Below, piece by piece: positions 34,589-45,743 of a stretch of DNA of 64,000 nt. A program made the translations under genes and the position numbers. Below the pieces are notes generated by a model that had not been told where the DNA came from, ran no database searches, and saw only the letters and a list, made by a program, of their open reading frames with translations. The DNA is from JBBPZA01 sp038330095 (lineage in GTDB: Bacteria > Actinomycetota > Thermoleophilia > Solirubrobacterales > Solirubrobacteraceae). How positions within the stretch are numbered: the first letter of the stretch is position 1; every line of letters starts with the position of its first letter. Location of the stretch: assembly GCA_038330095.1 (NCBI GenBank), contig JBBQNQ010000002.1, forward strand, positions 11,785-75,784. Direction: 5' to 3'.

Positions 34589-36307
34589 TCAGGTGATCTG
34601 GTACAGCGGGCCGTCTCCACCTTCGGGCGGAGTGAGGCGTCCGCCCTTGGCGGTGATCGCTCCGCACTGCACGCAGTTGGTGTAGTTGACGACGAGGTCG
34701 ACGGGCCCTTCGTCGGGCGCGTCGTCGGGAATCTCGTAGACGCCCGCGGGGCACATCCAGGCCCAAGTCTCCGCGAGCGTGCGAGGTACGCGCTTCTGCA
34801 CGCGGATGTGGTTGGGCGCGTCGTCTCGGGTCGCGTTGCCCGAGATGAAGACGCTCGAGAGCTTGTCGAAGGTGTACTTGCCGTCGGGCTTGGGATAGGT
34901 CTTCGAGCGCCCGCCGTCGAACGTCGGGTGCTCTGAGTCGGGCTCGGTCTTCCAGTGCCCACCCGGGAAGCGACCGCCCGTCGCCACCATCGCGTTGGTG
35001 ATCGCGCCGCCGACGAAGAAGCCCTTGGAGAACGGCTGCTTCATGTTCCGGGTGCGGTACAGGTCCTTCCCGATCAGCGAATCGTGGACCGCGTCGTCGT
35101 AGGGCTTCAGGTCCGTCGACCCGTTCTTCACCGCCTCGTAGATCTTCTCGGCCGCCATGATCCCGGAGTGCATCGCGTAGTGGATGCCCTTGAGTTCGGG
35201 GACGTTGACCATCCCGCCGCTGTCGCCGCAGATGACCATTCCCGGCGCGTGCAGCGTGGGCATCGCCCAGTAGCCGCCCTCGGGGATCGCCTTCGCCCCC
35301 CACGCGATCCGCTTGCCGCCCTCGAGAATCGAGCGGATCAGCGGGTGGGTCTTGAAGAGCTGCAGGACGTCGTGGACCGACATCGTCGCGTCCGTGTAGT
35401 CCAGGCCGCAGACGAAGCCGATGGAGACCTTGTCCTCGCCCATCGGGTAGATCCACGAACCGCCGAACTCGTGGTACCTGCTCTGGACGCGAAGCGGCCA
35501 CCCGAGCGTGTGGATCACCTTGGTGAGCGGCTTGGGGACCTCCCAGACCTCCTTGACACCGAGCGCCCACACCTGCGAGTCATCTGAGCCCAGGTCGAAG
35601 CGGCGGATGGCGGCACCGGCGAGGTGGCCCCAGGTGCCCTCGGCCAGCACCGTCGCCTTGGCCACGAGGTCCGAGCCCGGCTCGAAGTTGGAGAGCTCCT
35701 CCCCCTCCTTGCCGCGGCCCTTGTCCCCCGAGCGCACACCGAGCACCGTGCCGTCGTCGACCAGCAGCTTCTCGGCGGCGGTCTCGGTGAGGATGTAGGC
35801 CCCGGCCTCCTCGGCCTTCTCGGCCAGCCAGCGCGACAGCTCGGCCACCGAGATCACGTAGCTGCCGTGGTTCTTGAACGGCGGCGGGGTCGGGATGCGC
35901 AGCGAGCGCTTCTCGTTGAGCATCAGGTACACGGCCTCGCCGGGCACCTCCCCGTAGGTCGGCCAGTCCTTCGGGTCGACGTCGGGGAACAGCTCCTGCA
36001 TCGCCGACGGCCGCATGATCGCGCCCGAGAGGTTGTGGGCGCCGCACACCTTGCCCTTCTCCACCACGGCGACAGGGACCTCGCCCAGCCGCTCCATCGT
36101 CGCCTCGTCGTCGGCGAGCAGCTGGAGCAGGCGGTTGGCGCAGGCCAGGCCGGCAGGCCCTCCGCCGACGATCGCCACGCCGACCTCGATGCGCTCGTCC
36201 TCGGGATCGGTCGGAGCGGTGATGAACTCCTGCACCGAGTCGACGGGCGGCGGGAAGTCGGCGGGATTGACCACCCGACCGGTGGCAGAGCCGTTGTGCG
36301 ACGCCAT
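34589..36307 (-). CDS. Electron transfer flavoprotein-ubiquinone oxidoreductase (ETF-QO-like)
   Basis: 572 residues. GGGPAGLACANRLL (residues 48-61) binds FAD, GAHNLSGAIMRPSAM and GFVCGLDYTDATMSVHDVLQ are family motifs, and GVYEI with NYTNCVQCGAI belongs to the Fe-S region. The enzyme takes electrons from reduced ETF and passes them to quinone at the membrane. Cys519, Cys545 and Cys548 are present, but the fourth cluster Cys (position 551) is Ile. It follows etfB-etfA on the same strand with a 5-base gap, so it is in one operon. Confidence 0.93.
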   Translation of the reverse strand: MASHNGSATGRVVNPADFPPPVDSVQEFITAPTDPEDERIEVGVAIVGGGPAGLACANRLLQLLADDEATMERLGEVPVAVVEKGKVCGAHNLSGAIMRPSAMQELFPDVDPKDWPTYGEVPGEAVYLMLNEKRSLRIPTPPPFKNHGSYVISVAELSRWLAEKAEEAGAYILTETAAEKLLVDDGTVLGVRSGDKGRGKEGEELSNFEPGSDLVAKATVLAEGTWGHLAGAAIRRFDLGSDDSQVWALGVKEVWEVPKPLTKVIHTLGWPLRVQSRYHEFGGSWIYPMGEDKVSIGFVCGLDYTDATMSVHDVLQLFKTHPLIRSILEGGKRIAWGAKAIPEGGYWAMPTLHAPGMVICGDSGGMVNVPELKGIHYAMHSGIMAAEKIYEAVKNGSTDLKPYDDAVHDSLIGKDLYRTRNMKQPFSKGFFVGGAITNAMVATGGRFPGGHWKTEPDSEHPTFDGGRSKTYPKPDGKYTFDKLSSVFISGNATRDDAPNHIRVQKRVPRTLAETWAWMCPAGVYEIPDDAPDEGPVDLVVNYTNCVQCGAITAKGGRLTPPEGGDGPLYQIT

Positions 36308-36312
36308 CCCCG

Positions 36313-37290
36313 TCAGCCTCCCCGCTTGACCTTCACGGCCTCGGTGAGCTTGGGCAGGATCTTGTTGAGGTCGCCCACGACGCCGAGATCGGAGAACTCG
36401 AAGATCGGAGCGTTGGCGTCCTTGTTGATCGCCACGATGTTCTCGGAGTTCTGCATGCCGACCTTGTGCTGGATCGCGCCGGAGATTCCCGCGGCGAGGT
36501 AGAGCTTGGGCGCGACTGTCTTGCCCGTCTGGCCGATCTGCGCCGCGTAGGGGTACCAGCCGGCGTCGACCACGGCGCGGGTCGCGGCGACGGCGCCACC
36601 GAAGGCGCCGGCCAGCGCCTCGGCGAGCTCGAAGCCCTCGGGCTTGCCCAGCCCACGGCCGCCGGCCACCAGCACGTCGGCGTCCTCGATGTTCACGTCA
36701 GCCCCGCGCTGCTCGCCGCGCTGGACCATGGTGGCCTTGGTGGACCACGGCGAGAGCTCGACGTCGACGTCCTCGACGGTCGCCGCGCCAGAGCCTCCCT
36801 CGCTCGTCTCGAACGCGTTGAGGCGCCCGATGATGATCCCCAGGTCGCCCGCATAGCGCGACTCGGAGATCTGGGAGTCCTGGAGGATCGGGCGCTCGGC
36901 GACGAGCTTTCCGTCCTCGACATTGACCTGGGTGACCTCCATGGTCACGCCCGCCTGCTTGCGCGCGGCGAGCCCGGCGCCGATCTCGAAGCCGAGCAGG
37001 CCGCCGCCGAACAGCGCGTAGGAGTGGCCGTTGTCGTCAATGACCTTTGCCAGCGCGTCGACGATCGGCTGGGCCAGGCCCTCCGGCCCCTTGGCCCGGA
37101 ACACCTTGGTCGCGCCGTACTGCCCGAGCGTGGCGCACAAATCGTCGGTCAGGTCGTCGCCGCCGAGGACGAGCGCGTGACACTCCCCGCCGATCTGACC
37201 GGCCAGGCGCGCGCCCTCGGACACGGCACCGAGCGAGTTCTTGTTGAAGGCGCCCTCGTAGTGGAGGACGTAGGTGAGGATGTCGGACAT
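36313..37290 (-). CDS. etfA: Electron transfer flavoprotein alpha subunit
   Basis: 325 residues. The C-terminal FAD-binding half carries LVAGGRGLGKPEGFELAEAL, AVAATRAVVDAGWYPYAAQI, GQTGKTVAPKLYLAAGISGA and IQHKVGMQNSENIVAINKD, all standard EtfA motifs. With EtfB it accepts electrons from acyl-CoA dehydrogenases and delivers them to ETF-QO. It starts ATG 37290, 2 bases after etfB. Confidence 0.98.
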   Translation of the reverse strand: MSDILTYVLHYEGAFNKNSLGAVSEGARLAGQIGGECHALVLGGDDLTDDLCATLGQYGATKVFRAKGPEGLAQPIVDALAKVIDDNGHSYALFGGGLLGFEIGAGLAARKQAGVTMEVTQVNVEDGKLVAERPILQDSQISESRYAGDLGIIIGRLNAFETSEGGSGAATVEDVDVELSPWSTKATMVQRGEQRGADVNIEDADVLVAGGRGLGKPEGFELAEALAGAFGGAVAATRAVVDAGWYPYAAQIGQTGKTVAPKLYLAAGISGAIQHKVGMQNSENIVAINKDANAPIFEFSDLGVVGDLNKILPKLTEAVKVKRGG

Positions 37291-37292
37291 CG

Positions 37293-38084
37293 CTAGATCA
37301 GCTTCCTTTCGTCAAGCCAGGCGACGATCTTCTCGACCGTCTCGTCGGTGTCCTCGTCCTCGATGATCTGGCCGGCCTCCTTGGACGGCGGCGCCTTGAA
37401 GCTGCCGCACTGCACGCGCGAGCCGCCCTCGCCCACGAGGTCGGCCTCGATGCCGGCATCGCTCACGCCGAGCGTGTCCAGCGGCTTCTTCTTGGCTCCC
37501 ATGATCGCCTTGAGCGACGGGTAGCGCGGCTCGTTGATCGCGTCGCCGACCGAGATGACGGCCGGCATCTCGACCTGGACGGTGTCGTAGCCGTACTCGG
37601 CCTGGCGCTCGCAGCGCAGCCCGCCATCCTGGACGTCCATCTTGATCACCTGCGTGAGCGAGGGCATCTGCAGGTGGTCGGCCACGACCGCGCCGATCGT
37701 GTAGCACTCGCCGTCGTCTGACTGCTGGCCCAGCAGCACGAGGTCCGGGCTCTCCTTCTCCAGCGCCTTGGCCAGGGCGTAGCCCGTTGCGGCGACGTCG
37801 GAGCCGGCGAGCACATCGTCGGTCAGGTGCACGGAGCGGTCGGCGCCGAGCGATACGGCCTTGTGGAGCGCGCGCACGGCACTGCTCGGGCCCATCGTCA
37901 CCGCGACGACCTCGTCGACCTCGACGGCCCCGCCCTCCTTGACCTGCATGGCGGCTTCGAGCGCGTGGGTGTCGAAGGGGTTCAGGTTCTTCTCGCCGCT
38001 TCGGTCCATCCGGCCGGTCGAGGGGTTGATGCGCTTCTCGACGGCCGCGTCCGGCACCTCTTTGACCAGAACGCAGATCTTCAA
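37293..38084 (-). CDS. etfB: Electron transfer flavoprotein beta subunit
   Basis: 263 residues. MKICVLVKEVPDAAVEKRIN is the standard EtfB start; later LNPFDTHALEAAMQVKEG and VLLGQQSDDGECYTIGAVVA (AMP/FAD region) and AVISVGDAINEPRYPSLKAI. It is the first gene of etfB-etfA-ETF-QO. Two palindromes lie 21 to 60 bases upstream, which suggests repression by a TetR-type regulator of acyl-CoA metabolism. Confidence 0.98.
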   Translation of the reverse strand: MKICVLVKEVPDAAVEKRINPSTGRMDRSGEKNLNPFDTHALEAAMQVKEGGAVEVDEVVAVTMGPSSAVRALHKAVSLGADRSVHLTDDVLAGSDVAATGYALAKALEKESPDLVLLGQQSDDGECYTIGAVVADHLQMPSLTQVIKMDVQDGGLRCERQAEYGYDTVQVEMPAVISVGDAINEPRYPSLKAIMGAKKKPLDTLGVSDAGIEADLVGEGGSRVQCGSFKAPPSKEAGQIIEDEDTDETVEKIVAWLDERKLI

Positions 38085-38104
38085 GACTTGCCTCCTCTAA
38101 GCAA

Positions 38105-38116
38105 ACGAACGTTCGT
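38105..38116. promoter_or_regulatory. Palindrome ACGAACGTTCGT, candidate TetR-type operator
   Basis: A perfect 12-base palindrome centred 26 bases before the etfB ATG. This form (ACGAACGTTCGT) is typical of operators read by TetR-family dimers controlling fatty acid and acyl-CoA genes in actinobacteria and Thermus. It probably overlaps the leader or the -10 region of the etfBA operon. Confidence 0.6.
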
Positions 38117-38126
38117 ATCGTATCTC

Positions 38127-38144
38127 ATTGACTGACTAGTCAAT
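38127..38144. promoter_or_regulatory. Palindrome ATTGACT-N4-AGTCAAT, second candidate operator
   Basis: An 18-base inverted repeat with 7-base arms around GACT, 10 bases from the first palindrome. The arms contain TTGACT, so the site may also overlap a -35 element. It sits in the 102-base gap between etfB and the B12-binding mutase subunit gene, so it could serve etfB directly. Confidence 0.55.
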
Positions 38145-38186
38145 CGCCTCGTCCCACCGTGGGTACGGGCCGCCGCCGATGACGGC

Positions 38187-38594
38187 TTACTGGTGGACCG
38201 CGCCCCGAAGGTAGTCGACGATCGCCTGCGTCGACGCCCCCGGGGTGAACACCTCGGCCACCCCGAGGCGCTTGAGCTCCTCGACGTCGTCGCCGGGAAT
38301 CGTGCCCCCCACGGTGACCAGGACGTCGCCGGCCTCTTGCTCGCGAAGCAGTTCGATGACCTTGGGCACGAGCGTCATGTGGGCGCCGGAGAGGATGGAG
38401 AGGCCGACCGCGTCGGCGTCCTCCTGGATCACCGTCGCGACGATCTGCTCCGGCGTCTGGTGCAGGCCGGTGTAGATGACCTCCATACCGGCGTCACGCA
38501 ACGCCCGGGCGATGATCTTCGCACCCCGGTCATGACCGTCGAGGCCGGGCTTGGCGACCACGACGCGGATCTTCTTCTGGGAAGTGGCCGCCAT
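38187..38594 (-). CDS. Cobalamin-binding subunit of methylmalonyl-CoA (or isobutyryl-CoA) mutase
   Basis: 135 residues from ATG 38594 (MAATSQKKIRVVVAKPGLDG). KPGLDGHDRGAKIIARALRD holds the D-x-H-x2-G motif whose His replaces the dimethylbenzimidazole ligand of B12. EVIYTGLHQTPEQIV, SILSGAHMTLVPKV and VTVGGTIPGDDVEELK complete the flavodoxin-like B12 fold. It matches the C-terminal domain of MCM as a separate protein; the catalytic subunit is encoded 0.8 kb to the right at 39400, with two or three small genes between. A longer open frame upstream has no similarity. Confidence 0.94.
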   Translation of the reverse strand: MAATSQKKIRVVVAKPGLDGHDRGAKIIARALRDAGMEVIYTGLHQTPEQIVATVIQEDADAVGLSILSGAHMTLVPKVIELLREQEAGDVLVTVGGTIPGDDVEELKRLGVAEVFTPGASTQAIVDYLRGAVHQ

Positions 38595-38687
38595 GGAAGC
38601 GGCGCGGGATTGTATGCGAACGGTCGAAAGCCGGTCCGCCGGTCTCGGACGGCCGGTCGGTTTTGCATCCCCTTCCCGCGCGTAACC

Positions 38688-38966
38688 ATGGGTCCGGGCC
38701 ATGCCCCGCTCACGCCTCAGCCCCTCGACCGATCCTTCCTGCGCGTCGAGATCCCGACCGAGGCGTTCCCCGTCATCCCCGTGCCCGACGGGCACGCGCT
38801 GTCCGTCGGGATCTTCAGCTACCGCGACTGCGTGTGCTTCTCGGGCTATGCCGACCCGGGCGCCCTGCCCGAGGCCGCCTCGCTGCCGGGGGCCCTCAAC
38901 GCGTCGCTGCTCGAGCTGAGCGGGCGGGCCGGCTCGCGCGCGGCCCGCCGCCCCCTCGCAGCCTGA
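38688..38966 (+). pseudogene. WS/DGAT acyltransferase C-terminal fragment
   Basis: 92 codons from ATG 38688 to the stop at 38966. The segment IPTEAFPVIPVPDGHALSVG followed by IFSYRDCVCFSGYADPGALP and ASLPGALNASLLELSG matches the last 60 residues of wax ester synthase/diacylglycerol acyltransferase proteins (WSD C-terminal, DUF1298). The HHxxxDG catalytic domain of about 400 residues is absent, and nothing like it is found upstream. It may be a relic of a lost acyltransferase or a rare stand-alone domain. Direction is opposite to both flanking genes. Confidence 0.6.
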
Positions 38967-38970
38967 CTGA

Positions 38971-39354
38971 CTAGCTCGACTGCTTCTTCTTGACCGTGAT
39001 CCGCAGCTTCATGTCCGGATGTATCGTGCAAGCGAACTTGTAGGTGCCGGTGCTCTTGAGCGTCTTGCGGAACTTGCCGCCGCTGGACTGCAGAATTGAG
39101 CTGTAGCGGCCGTAGTCGTCCGTCTTGATCGCTTTGGGCGCGCTGTAGAGCGTGACGTCGTGCTGGGAGGTGCCCTTCCAGACCCACGTGACCAGCGTCT
39201 TGGGCCTGATCGTCTTCTTGGTCGGGCTGAAGAAGTTCTCGCCCTGCGCGTTGTTGTTCAGCGTGACCGTCAGCTTCGCGCGTGCCATGGCGGTGCTCGC
39301 GGTGACGGCGGTGATCAGTAGAGCGAGAACGAGTACGGCGAGCGGCTTGCGCAT
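38971..39354 (-). CDS. Secreted cupredoxin (blue copper protein)
   Basis: 127 residues with a signal peptide (LAVLVLALLITAVTASTAMA). The mature part has TWVWKGTSQHDVTLYS, giving the first copper His, and YKFACTIHPDMKLRIT, giving Cys, His and Met in the C-x2-H-x2-M loop of amicyanin/plastocyanin type. It would be a small periplasmic electron carrier or copper-binding protein. It is convergent with the acyltransferase relic, with only 4 bases between the stops. Confidence 0.85.
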   Translation of the reverse strand: MRKPLAVLVLALLITAVTASTAMARAKLTVTLNNNAQGENFFSPTKKTIRPKTLVTWVWKGTSQHDVTLYSAPKAIKTDDYGRYSSILQSSGGKFRKTLKSTGTYKFACTIHPDMKLRITVKKKQSS

Positions 39355-39399
39355 GCGACCTCCCGGGGACGATTGGGGCAGCTAGTCAGGGTACGGCTT

Positions 39400-41022
<1,623 letters not shown>

Positions 41023-41049
41023 GGGCGGAGTCTAGGAGGGAGCGGGTCC

Positions 41050-42170
<1,121 letters not shown>

Positions 42171-42174
<4 letters not shown>

Positions 42175-42995
42175 CGCGGGAACAGCCGCCGCTGGACGGT
42201 CGCGCCGCCGCGGCGGTTGTATGCGGCGCCGCCGGCCGCGACCACTGCGAGCAGGCCGGCCGCCAGCTTCAGGCTGCGGCCGAGCGTCTCGAAGGTGAGG
42301 ATCTCCCAGCCCTCCTCGCGCGCCACCCCGTGCAGCTCGGCGTCCGGGTTGACGACGACCGGGTGCCCGACCGCCCGCAGCATGGGAAGGTCCGACTCGC
42401 TGTCGGAATACGCCCACGAATCCGCGAGGTCGAAGCCCTCGCGCCCGGCGAGCTCGCGAACCGCCTGCGCCTTTCCCTCGCGGTAGGTGAAGGGCTCGAG
42501 CATCTGGCCGGTGTAGACGCCGTCGCGCCGCTCGGCCTGCGTGCCGAGCCCGCCGTCGAAGCGCAGGACGATGGCGACGAGCTCGCACATCTCCTGCGAA
42601 GCGGCGGTGACGATGTAGATCGGCCGGCCCGCGTCCTGGTGGTCGTAGGCGACCCGGAGCATCTGCGGGTACAGGCGCGGCAGGATCCCCGCGAGGATGT
42701 CGGGCGCCAGGCGCATCACGTCGCGCACCCGCACCCCGGCCAGCGTGCGGCCGACGGCCTCGCGCAGGGCAGCGGTATCCGCATCGGTGGAGCCGCGCAG
42801 CCGGAAGCGGGCGTTCCCGACCGCCGCTGTCGCCAGATCGCGACGGCTCAGGAAGCCCGCCTTGCGCGCTGCGCGCACGAAGGCGAAGGCCGACGAGCCG
42901 GCCATGAGGGTGCGGTCGAGATCGAAGAAGGCGGCGCCACGCGGACCGGTCGCCCGGGCCGCGCCGCTCGGGGACCGGGGCCCGTCGCCGGCCAC
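42171..42995 (-). CDS. HAD-IB family phosphatase
   Basis: 274 residues, GTG start. Motif I FFDLDRTLMAG, motif II TAAS, Lys in YREGKAQAVREL and motif III YSDSESDLPMLRAVG identify a HAD-IB phosphoserine-phosphatase-like hydrolase. The C-terminal LAAGLLAVVAAGGAAYNRRG forms a possible membrane anchor. HAD-IB proteins of this length often act on lipid or sugar phosphates. It sits between the thiolase and the acyl-CoA dehydrogenase, translationally coupled to the latter. Confidence 0.88.
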
Positions 42996-42999
42996 CGCC

Positions 43000-44184
43000 C
43001 TAGGCGCCGTTGACCCGTACCAGCACCGCGTCGCCCTGGCCGCCGCCCGAGCAGATCGCAGCGCAGCCCACGCCGCCGCCGCGGCGGCGCAGCTCGTGGA
43101 TCAGCGTCCCGAGGATGCGCGCGCCCGAGGCGCCGATCGGGTGGCCGATGGCGACCGCGCCACCGTTGACGTTGACCCTCTCCTCGTCGATGCCGAGCAT
43201 GCGGATCGAGTTCAGCGTGACCGACGCGAACGCCTCGTTGATCTCCCACAGGTCGACGTCGTCGGCGCTCATACCAGCCTTCTCGAGCGCCTTGAACGCT
43301 GCGTTGGCCGGAGTGCGCGCGAGGTAGGGGAAGTCGTCGGCGACCGCGGACTGCGCGACGATCTCGGCCAGCGGCTCGCGCCCGTTGCGCTGCGCCCACT
43401 CCTCCGAGGCGAGCACCATCGCGCCCGCGCCGTCGTTGACCCCCGGGGAATTGCCGGCGGTGTGGCTGCCGTCCTTCAAGAAGATCGGCGGCAGCTTGGC
43501 GAGCGTCTCGAGGCTCGTCTCGCGCCGCGGCGACTCATCGACCTCGACCACGGTGTCGCCCTTCTTGCCCTTGACGGTGACCGGCACGATCTCCTCGGGC
43601 AGGCGGCCCTCGTCGGTCGCGGCGATGGTGCGCTCGTGCGACCGAAGCGACCAGCGATCCATGTCCGCGCGCGTCATCTCGAGCTCCGTCGCCACCTCGG
43701 AGGCCTCCTGGGCCATGTGCTTGCCGCTGAACGGATTGGTCAGGCCGTCGTGGATCATCGCGTCAAGCGCCTTGCCGTCGCCCATGCGGAAGCCGAAGCG
43801 AGCCTGGGGCAAGAGGTAGGGAGCGCTGGACATCGACTCCATCCCGCCGCCCACGGCGACCTCGAGGTCGCCCGCGCGGATCGCGGTATCGATGATCCCC
43901 GCCGAGCGGATGCCCGACGCGCAGACCTTGTTGATCGTCTCCGAGGGAACCTCCTTCGGGATGCCGCCCTTGATCTGCGCCTGGCGCGATGGGATCTGGC
44001 CCTGACCGGCCTGCAGCACCTGGCCCATGACGACGTGCTGCACCTGGTCGGGCTCGACGCCGGCGCGGTCGAGCGCCGCCTCGATGGCGATGCCGCCGAG
44101 GTCGGTGGCGTCCATGGAGGACAGCCCGCCACCGAGCTTGCCGACGGGGGTTCGTGCAGCGGAGAGGATCACGGTCGTGGGCAT
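43000..44184 (-). CDS. Acetyl-CoA C-acetyltransferase (thiolase)
   Basis: 394 residues from ATG 44184 (MPTTVILSAARTPVGKLGGG). NKVCASGIRSAGI carries the nucleophilic Cys, NVNGGAVAIGHPIGASGARI the His, and CAAICSGGGQGDAVLVRV the second Cys. Length and motifs match biosynthetic/degradative tetrameric thiolases (AtoB type). It condenses or cleaves acetyl-CoA and acetoacetyl-CoA. First gene of the minus-strand block that goes on with the HAD, acyl-CoA dehydrogenase and mutase genes. Confidence 0.96.
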   Translation of the reverse strand: MPTTVILSAARTPVGKLGGGLSSMDATDLGGIAIEAALDRAGVEPDQVQHVVMGQVLQAGQGQIPSRQAQIKGGIPKEVPSETINKVCASGIRSAGIIDTAIRAGDLEVAVGGGMESMSSAPYLLPQARFGFRMGDGKALDAMIHDGLTNPFSGKHMAQEASEVATELEMTRADMDRWSLRSHERTIAATDEGRLPEEIVPVTVKGKKGDTVVEVDESPRRETSLETLAKLPPIFLKDGSHTAGNSPGVNDGAGAMVLASEEWAQRNGREPLAEIVAQSAVADDFPYLARTPANAAFKALEKAGMSADDVDLWEINEAFASVTLNSIRMLGIDEERVNVNGGAVAIGHPIGASGARILGTLIHELRRRGGGVGCAAICSGGGQGDAVLVRVNGA

Positions 44185-44261
44185 CGGGTCCGGCTCCTGA
44201 GTCGGGGGACGAGGCGAGGGGTGGGCCTCGATAGTAGTCGCGCCGCTAGGCTGCTCGCCCC

Positions 44262-45710
44262 GTGAGGGTGGAGGCATCGACCGCGCCGCCCGGGGAAGCA
44301 AGCACCGACGCGGTGGCCGTCGGGGTCTTCTCCGGCGAGCAGGCGCCGGAGGGGATCGCGGGCGGCGCGCTTGTGGCGTTGCTCGCCTCGGGCGAGGCCG
44401 GTACCGAGCCCCGAAGGGTCGCCCACACGCACGCGGGTGCGACGCGCTGGATCGTCGTCGGGCTCGGCGAGCGCGCGAGCTTCGACGCCGAGCGGGCCCG
44501 GGTCGCCGCCGCGCTCGTCCACGCGCGGGCGCGCGACCTGCGCGCGGGAACGCTGCAGTGGACCGCCCCGGCCGGCGTCGCGGACGAGGAGCTCGTCCCG
44601 GCCCTGGCCGAGGGCACCGTGCTCGCGGCGTACCGCTTCGAGCGCTACAAGAGCGTGCCGGCGCAGGACGGCGGGCTGGAGCGGCTCGTCGTCGAGGCCG
44701 GCGGCGAAGTCGCTGCGGCGGTGCAGCGCGCCGCCACCGTCGCCGAGGCGGTCAACGCCGCGCGCGACCTGCAGAACACCCCCGCCAACGACCTCGGCCC
44801 CGAGGCGCTCGCCGAGCGCGCACGGGTACTGGGTGAGGAGGTCGAGGGCCTGACCGTGGAGATCGACGGTCCCGGCGCCCTGCGCGAGCGCGGCATGGGC
44901 GCGTTCGCAGCGGTCGGCCAGGGCTCGGCCCGCGAGCCGCGCCTGGTCACGCTTCGCTACGAAGGGGCGGGCGCGCGCGGTCCGCTGCTGGGCTACGTCG
45001 GCAAGGCCGTGACCTTCGACAGCGGCGGGCTCTCCATCAAGCCCTCGGCCAAGATGCACGAGATGAAGTTCGACATGTCGGGCGGCGCGGCCGTGCTGGA
45101 GGCGGTGGCGGCGATCGCCCGGCTCGGGCTGCCCGTTCGCCTCGTGGGAGTCGTGGGGGCGACCGAGAACATGCCCTCGGGGTCGGCTACCCGCCCGGGT
45201 GACATCGTGCGCGCGATGGACGGCACCACGATCGAGGTCAACAACACCGACGCCGAGGGACGGCTCGTGCTGGCCGACTGCCTGTGCTGGGCACGCGAGC
45301 AGGGCGCGGAGCGCCTGGTCGACGTCACCACCCTCACCGGCGCGATCCTCGTCGCCCTGGGCTCGACCCACGCCGGCCTGATGGGCAGCGACGACCAGTG
45401 GTGCGCGCAGGTCCAGGCCGCCGCACGGCAGACCGGCGAGCTCGTCTGGCGGCTACCCCTCCACCCGGAGTACGCGGAGATGATCAAGGGCCGCTACGGC
45501 GACGTGGTCAACGCGACCGAGGCACGCAAGGCAGGCTCGATCACCGCCGCCCAGTTCCTCGCCCGGTTCGCCGGCGAGGTGCCGTGGGCGCATCTCGACG
45601 TGGCAGGGACCGCGTGGGACCTCGGCCGTCCCTACGCGAGCAAGGGCGGCTCGGGCTTCGGTGTGCGCCTGCTCGTCGAGCTCGCGCGGCGAGTCGGCGC
45701 GGGCGGTTAG
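44262..45710 (+). CDS. pepA: Leucyl aminopeptidase (M17)
   Basis: 482 residues, GTG start. The C-terminal catalytic domain shows YVGKAVTFDSGGLSIKPSAK, MKFDMSGGAAVLEAV, SGSATRPGDIVRAMDG and the signature VNNTDAEGRLVLADC; these give the two-zinc site and the catalytic Lys and Arg. M17 enzymes are hexamers that remove N-terminal residues in the cytoplasm. The N-terminal domain is shorter and divergent. Divergent from the thiolase gene with a 77-base gap. Confidence 0.95.
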   Translation: MRVEASTAPPGEASTDAVAVGVFSGEQAPEGIAGGALVALLASGEAGTEPRRVAHTHAGATRWIVVGLGERASFDAERARVAAALVHARARDLRAGTLQWTAPAGVADEELVPALAEGTVLAAYRFERYKSVPAQDGGLERLVVEAGGEVAAAVQRAATVAEAVNAARDLQNTPANDLGPEALAERARVLGEEVEGLTVEIDGPGALRERGMGAFAAVGQGSAREPRLVTLRYEGAGARGPLLGYVGKAVTFDSGGLSIKPSAKMHEMKFDMSGGAAVLEAVAAIARLGLPVRLVGVVGATENMPSGSATRPGDIVRAMDGTTIEVNNTDAEGRLVLADCLCWAREQGAERLVDVTTLTGAILVALGSTHAGLMGSDDQWCAQVQAAARQTGELVWRLPLHPEYAEMIKGRYGDVVNATEARKAGSITAAQFLARFAGEVPWAHLDVAGTAWDLGRPYASKGGSGFGVRLLVELARRVGAGG

Positions 45711-45743
45711 GCCAGCCGGTCTCACCGCCCGGCGCGAGCCGGC

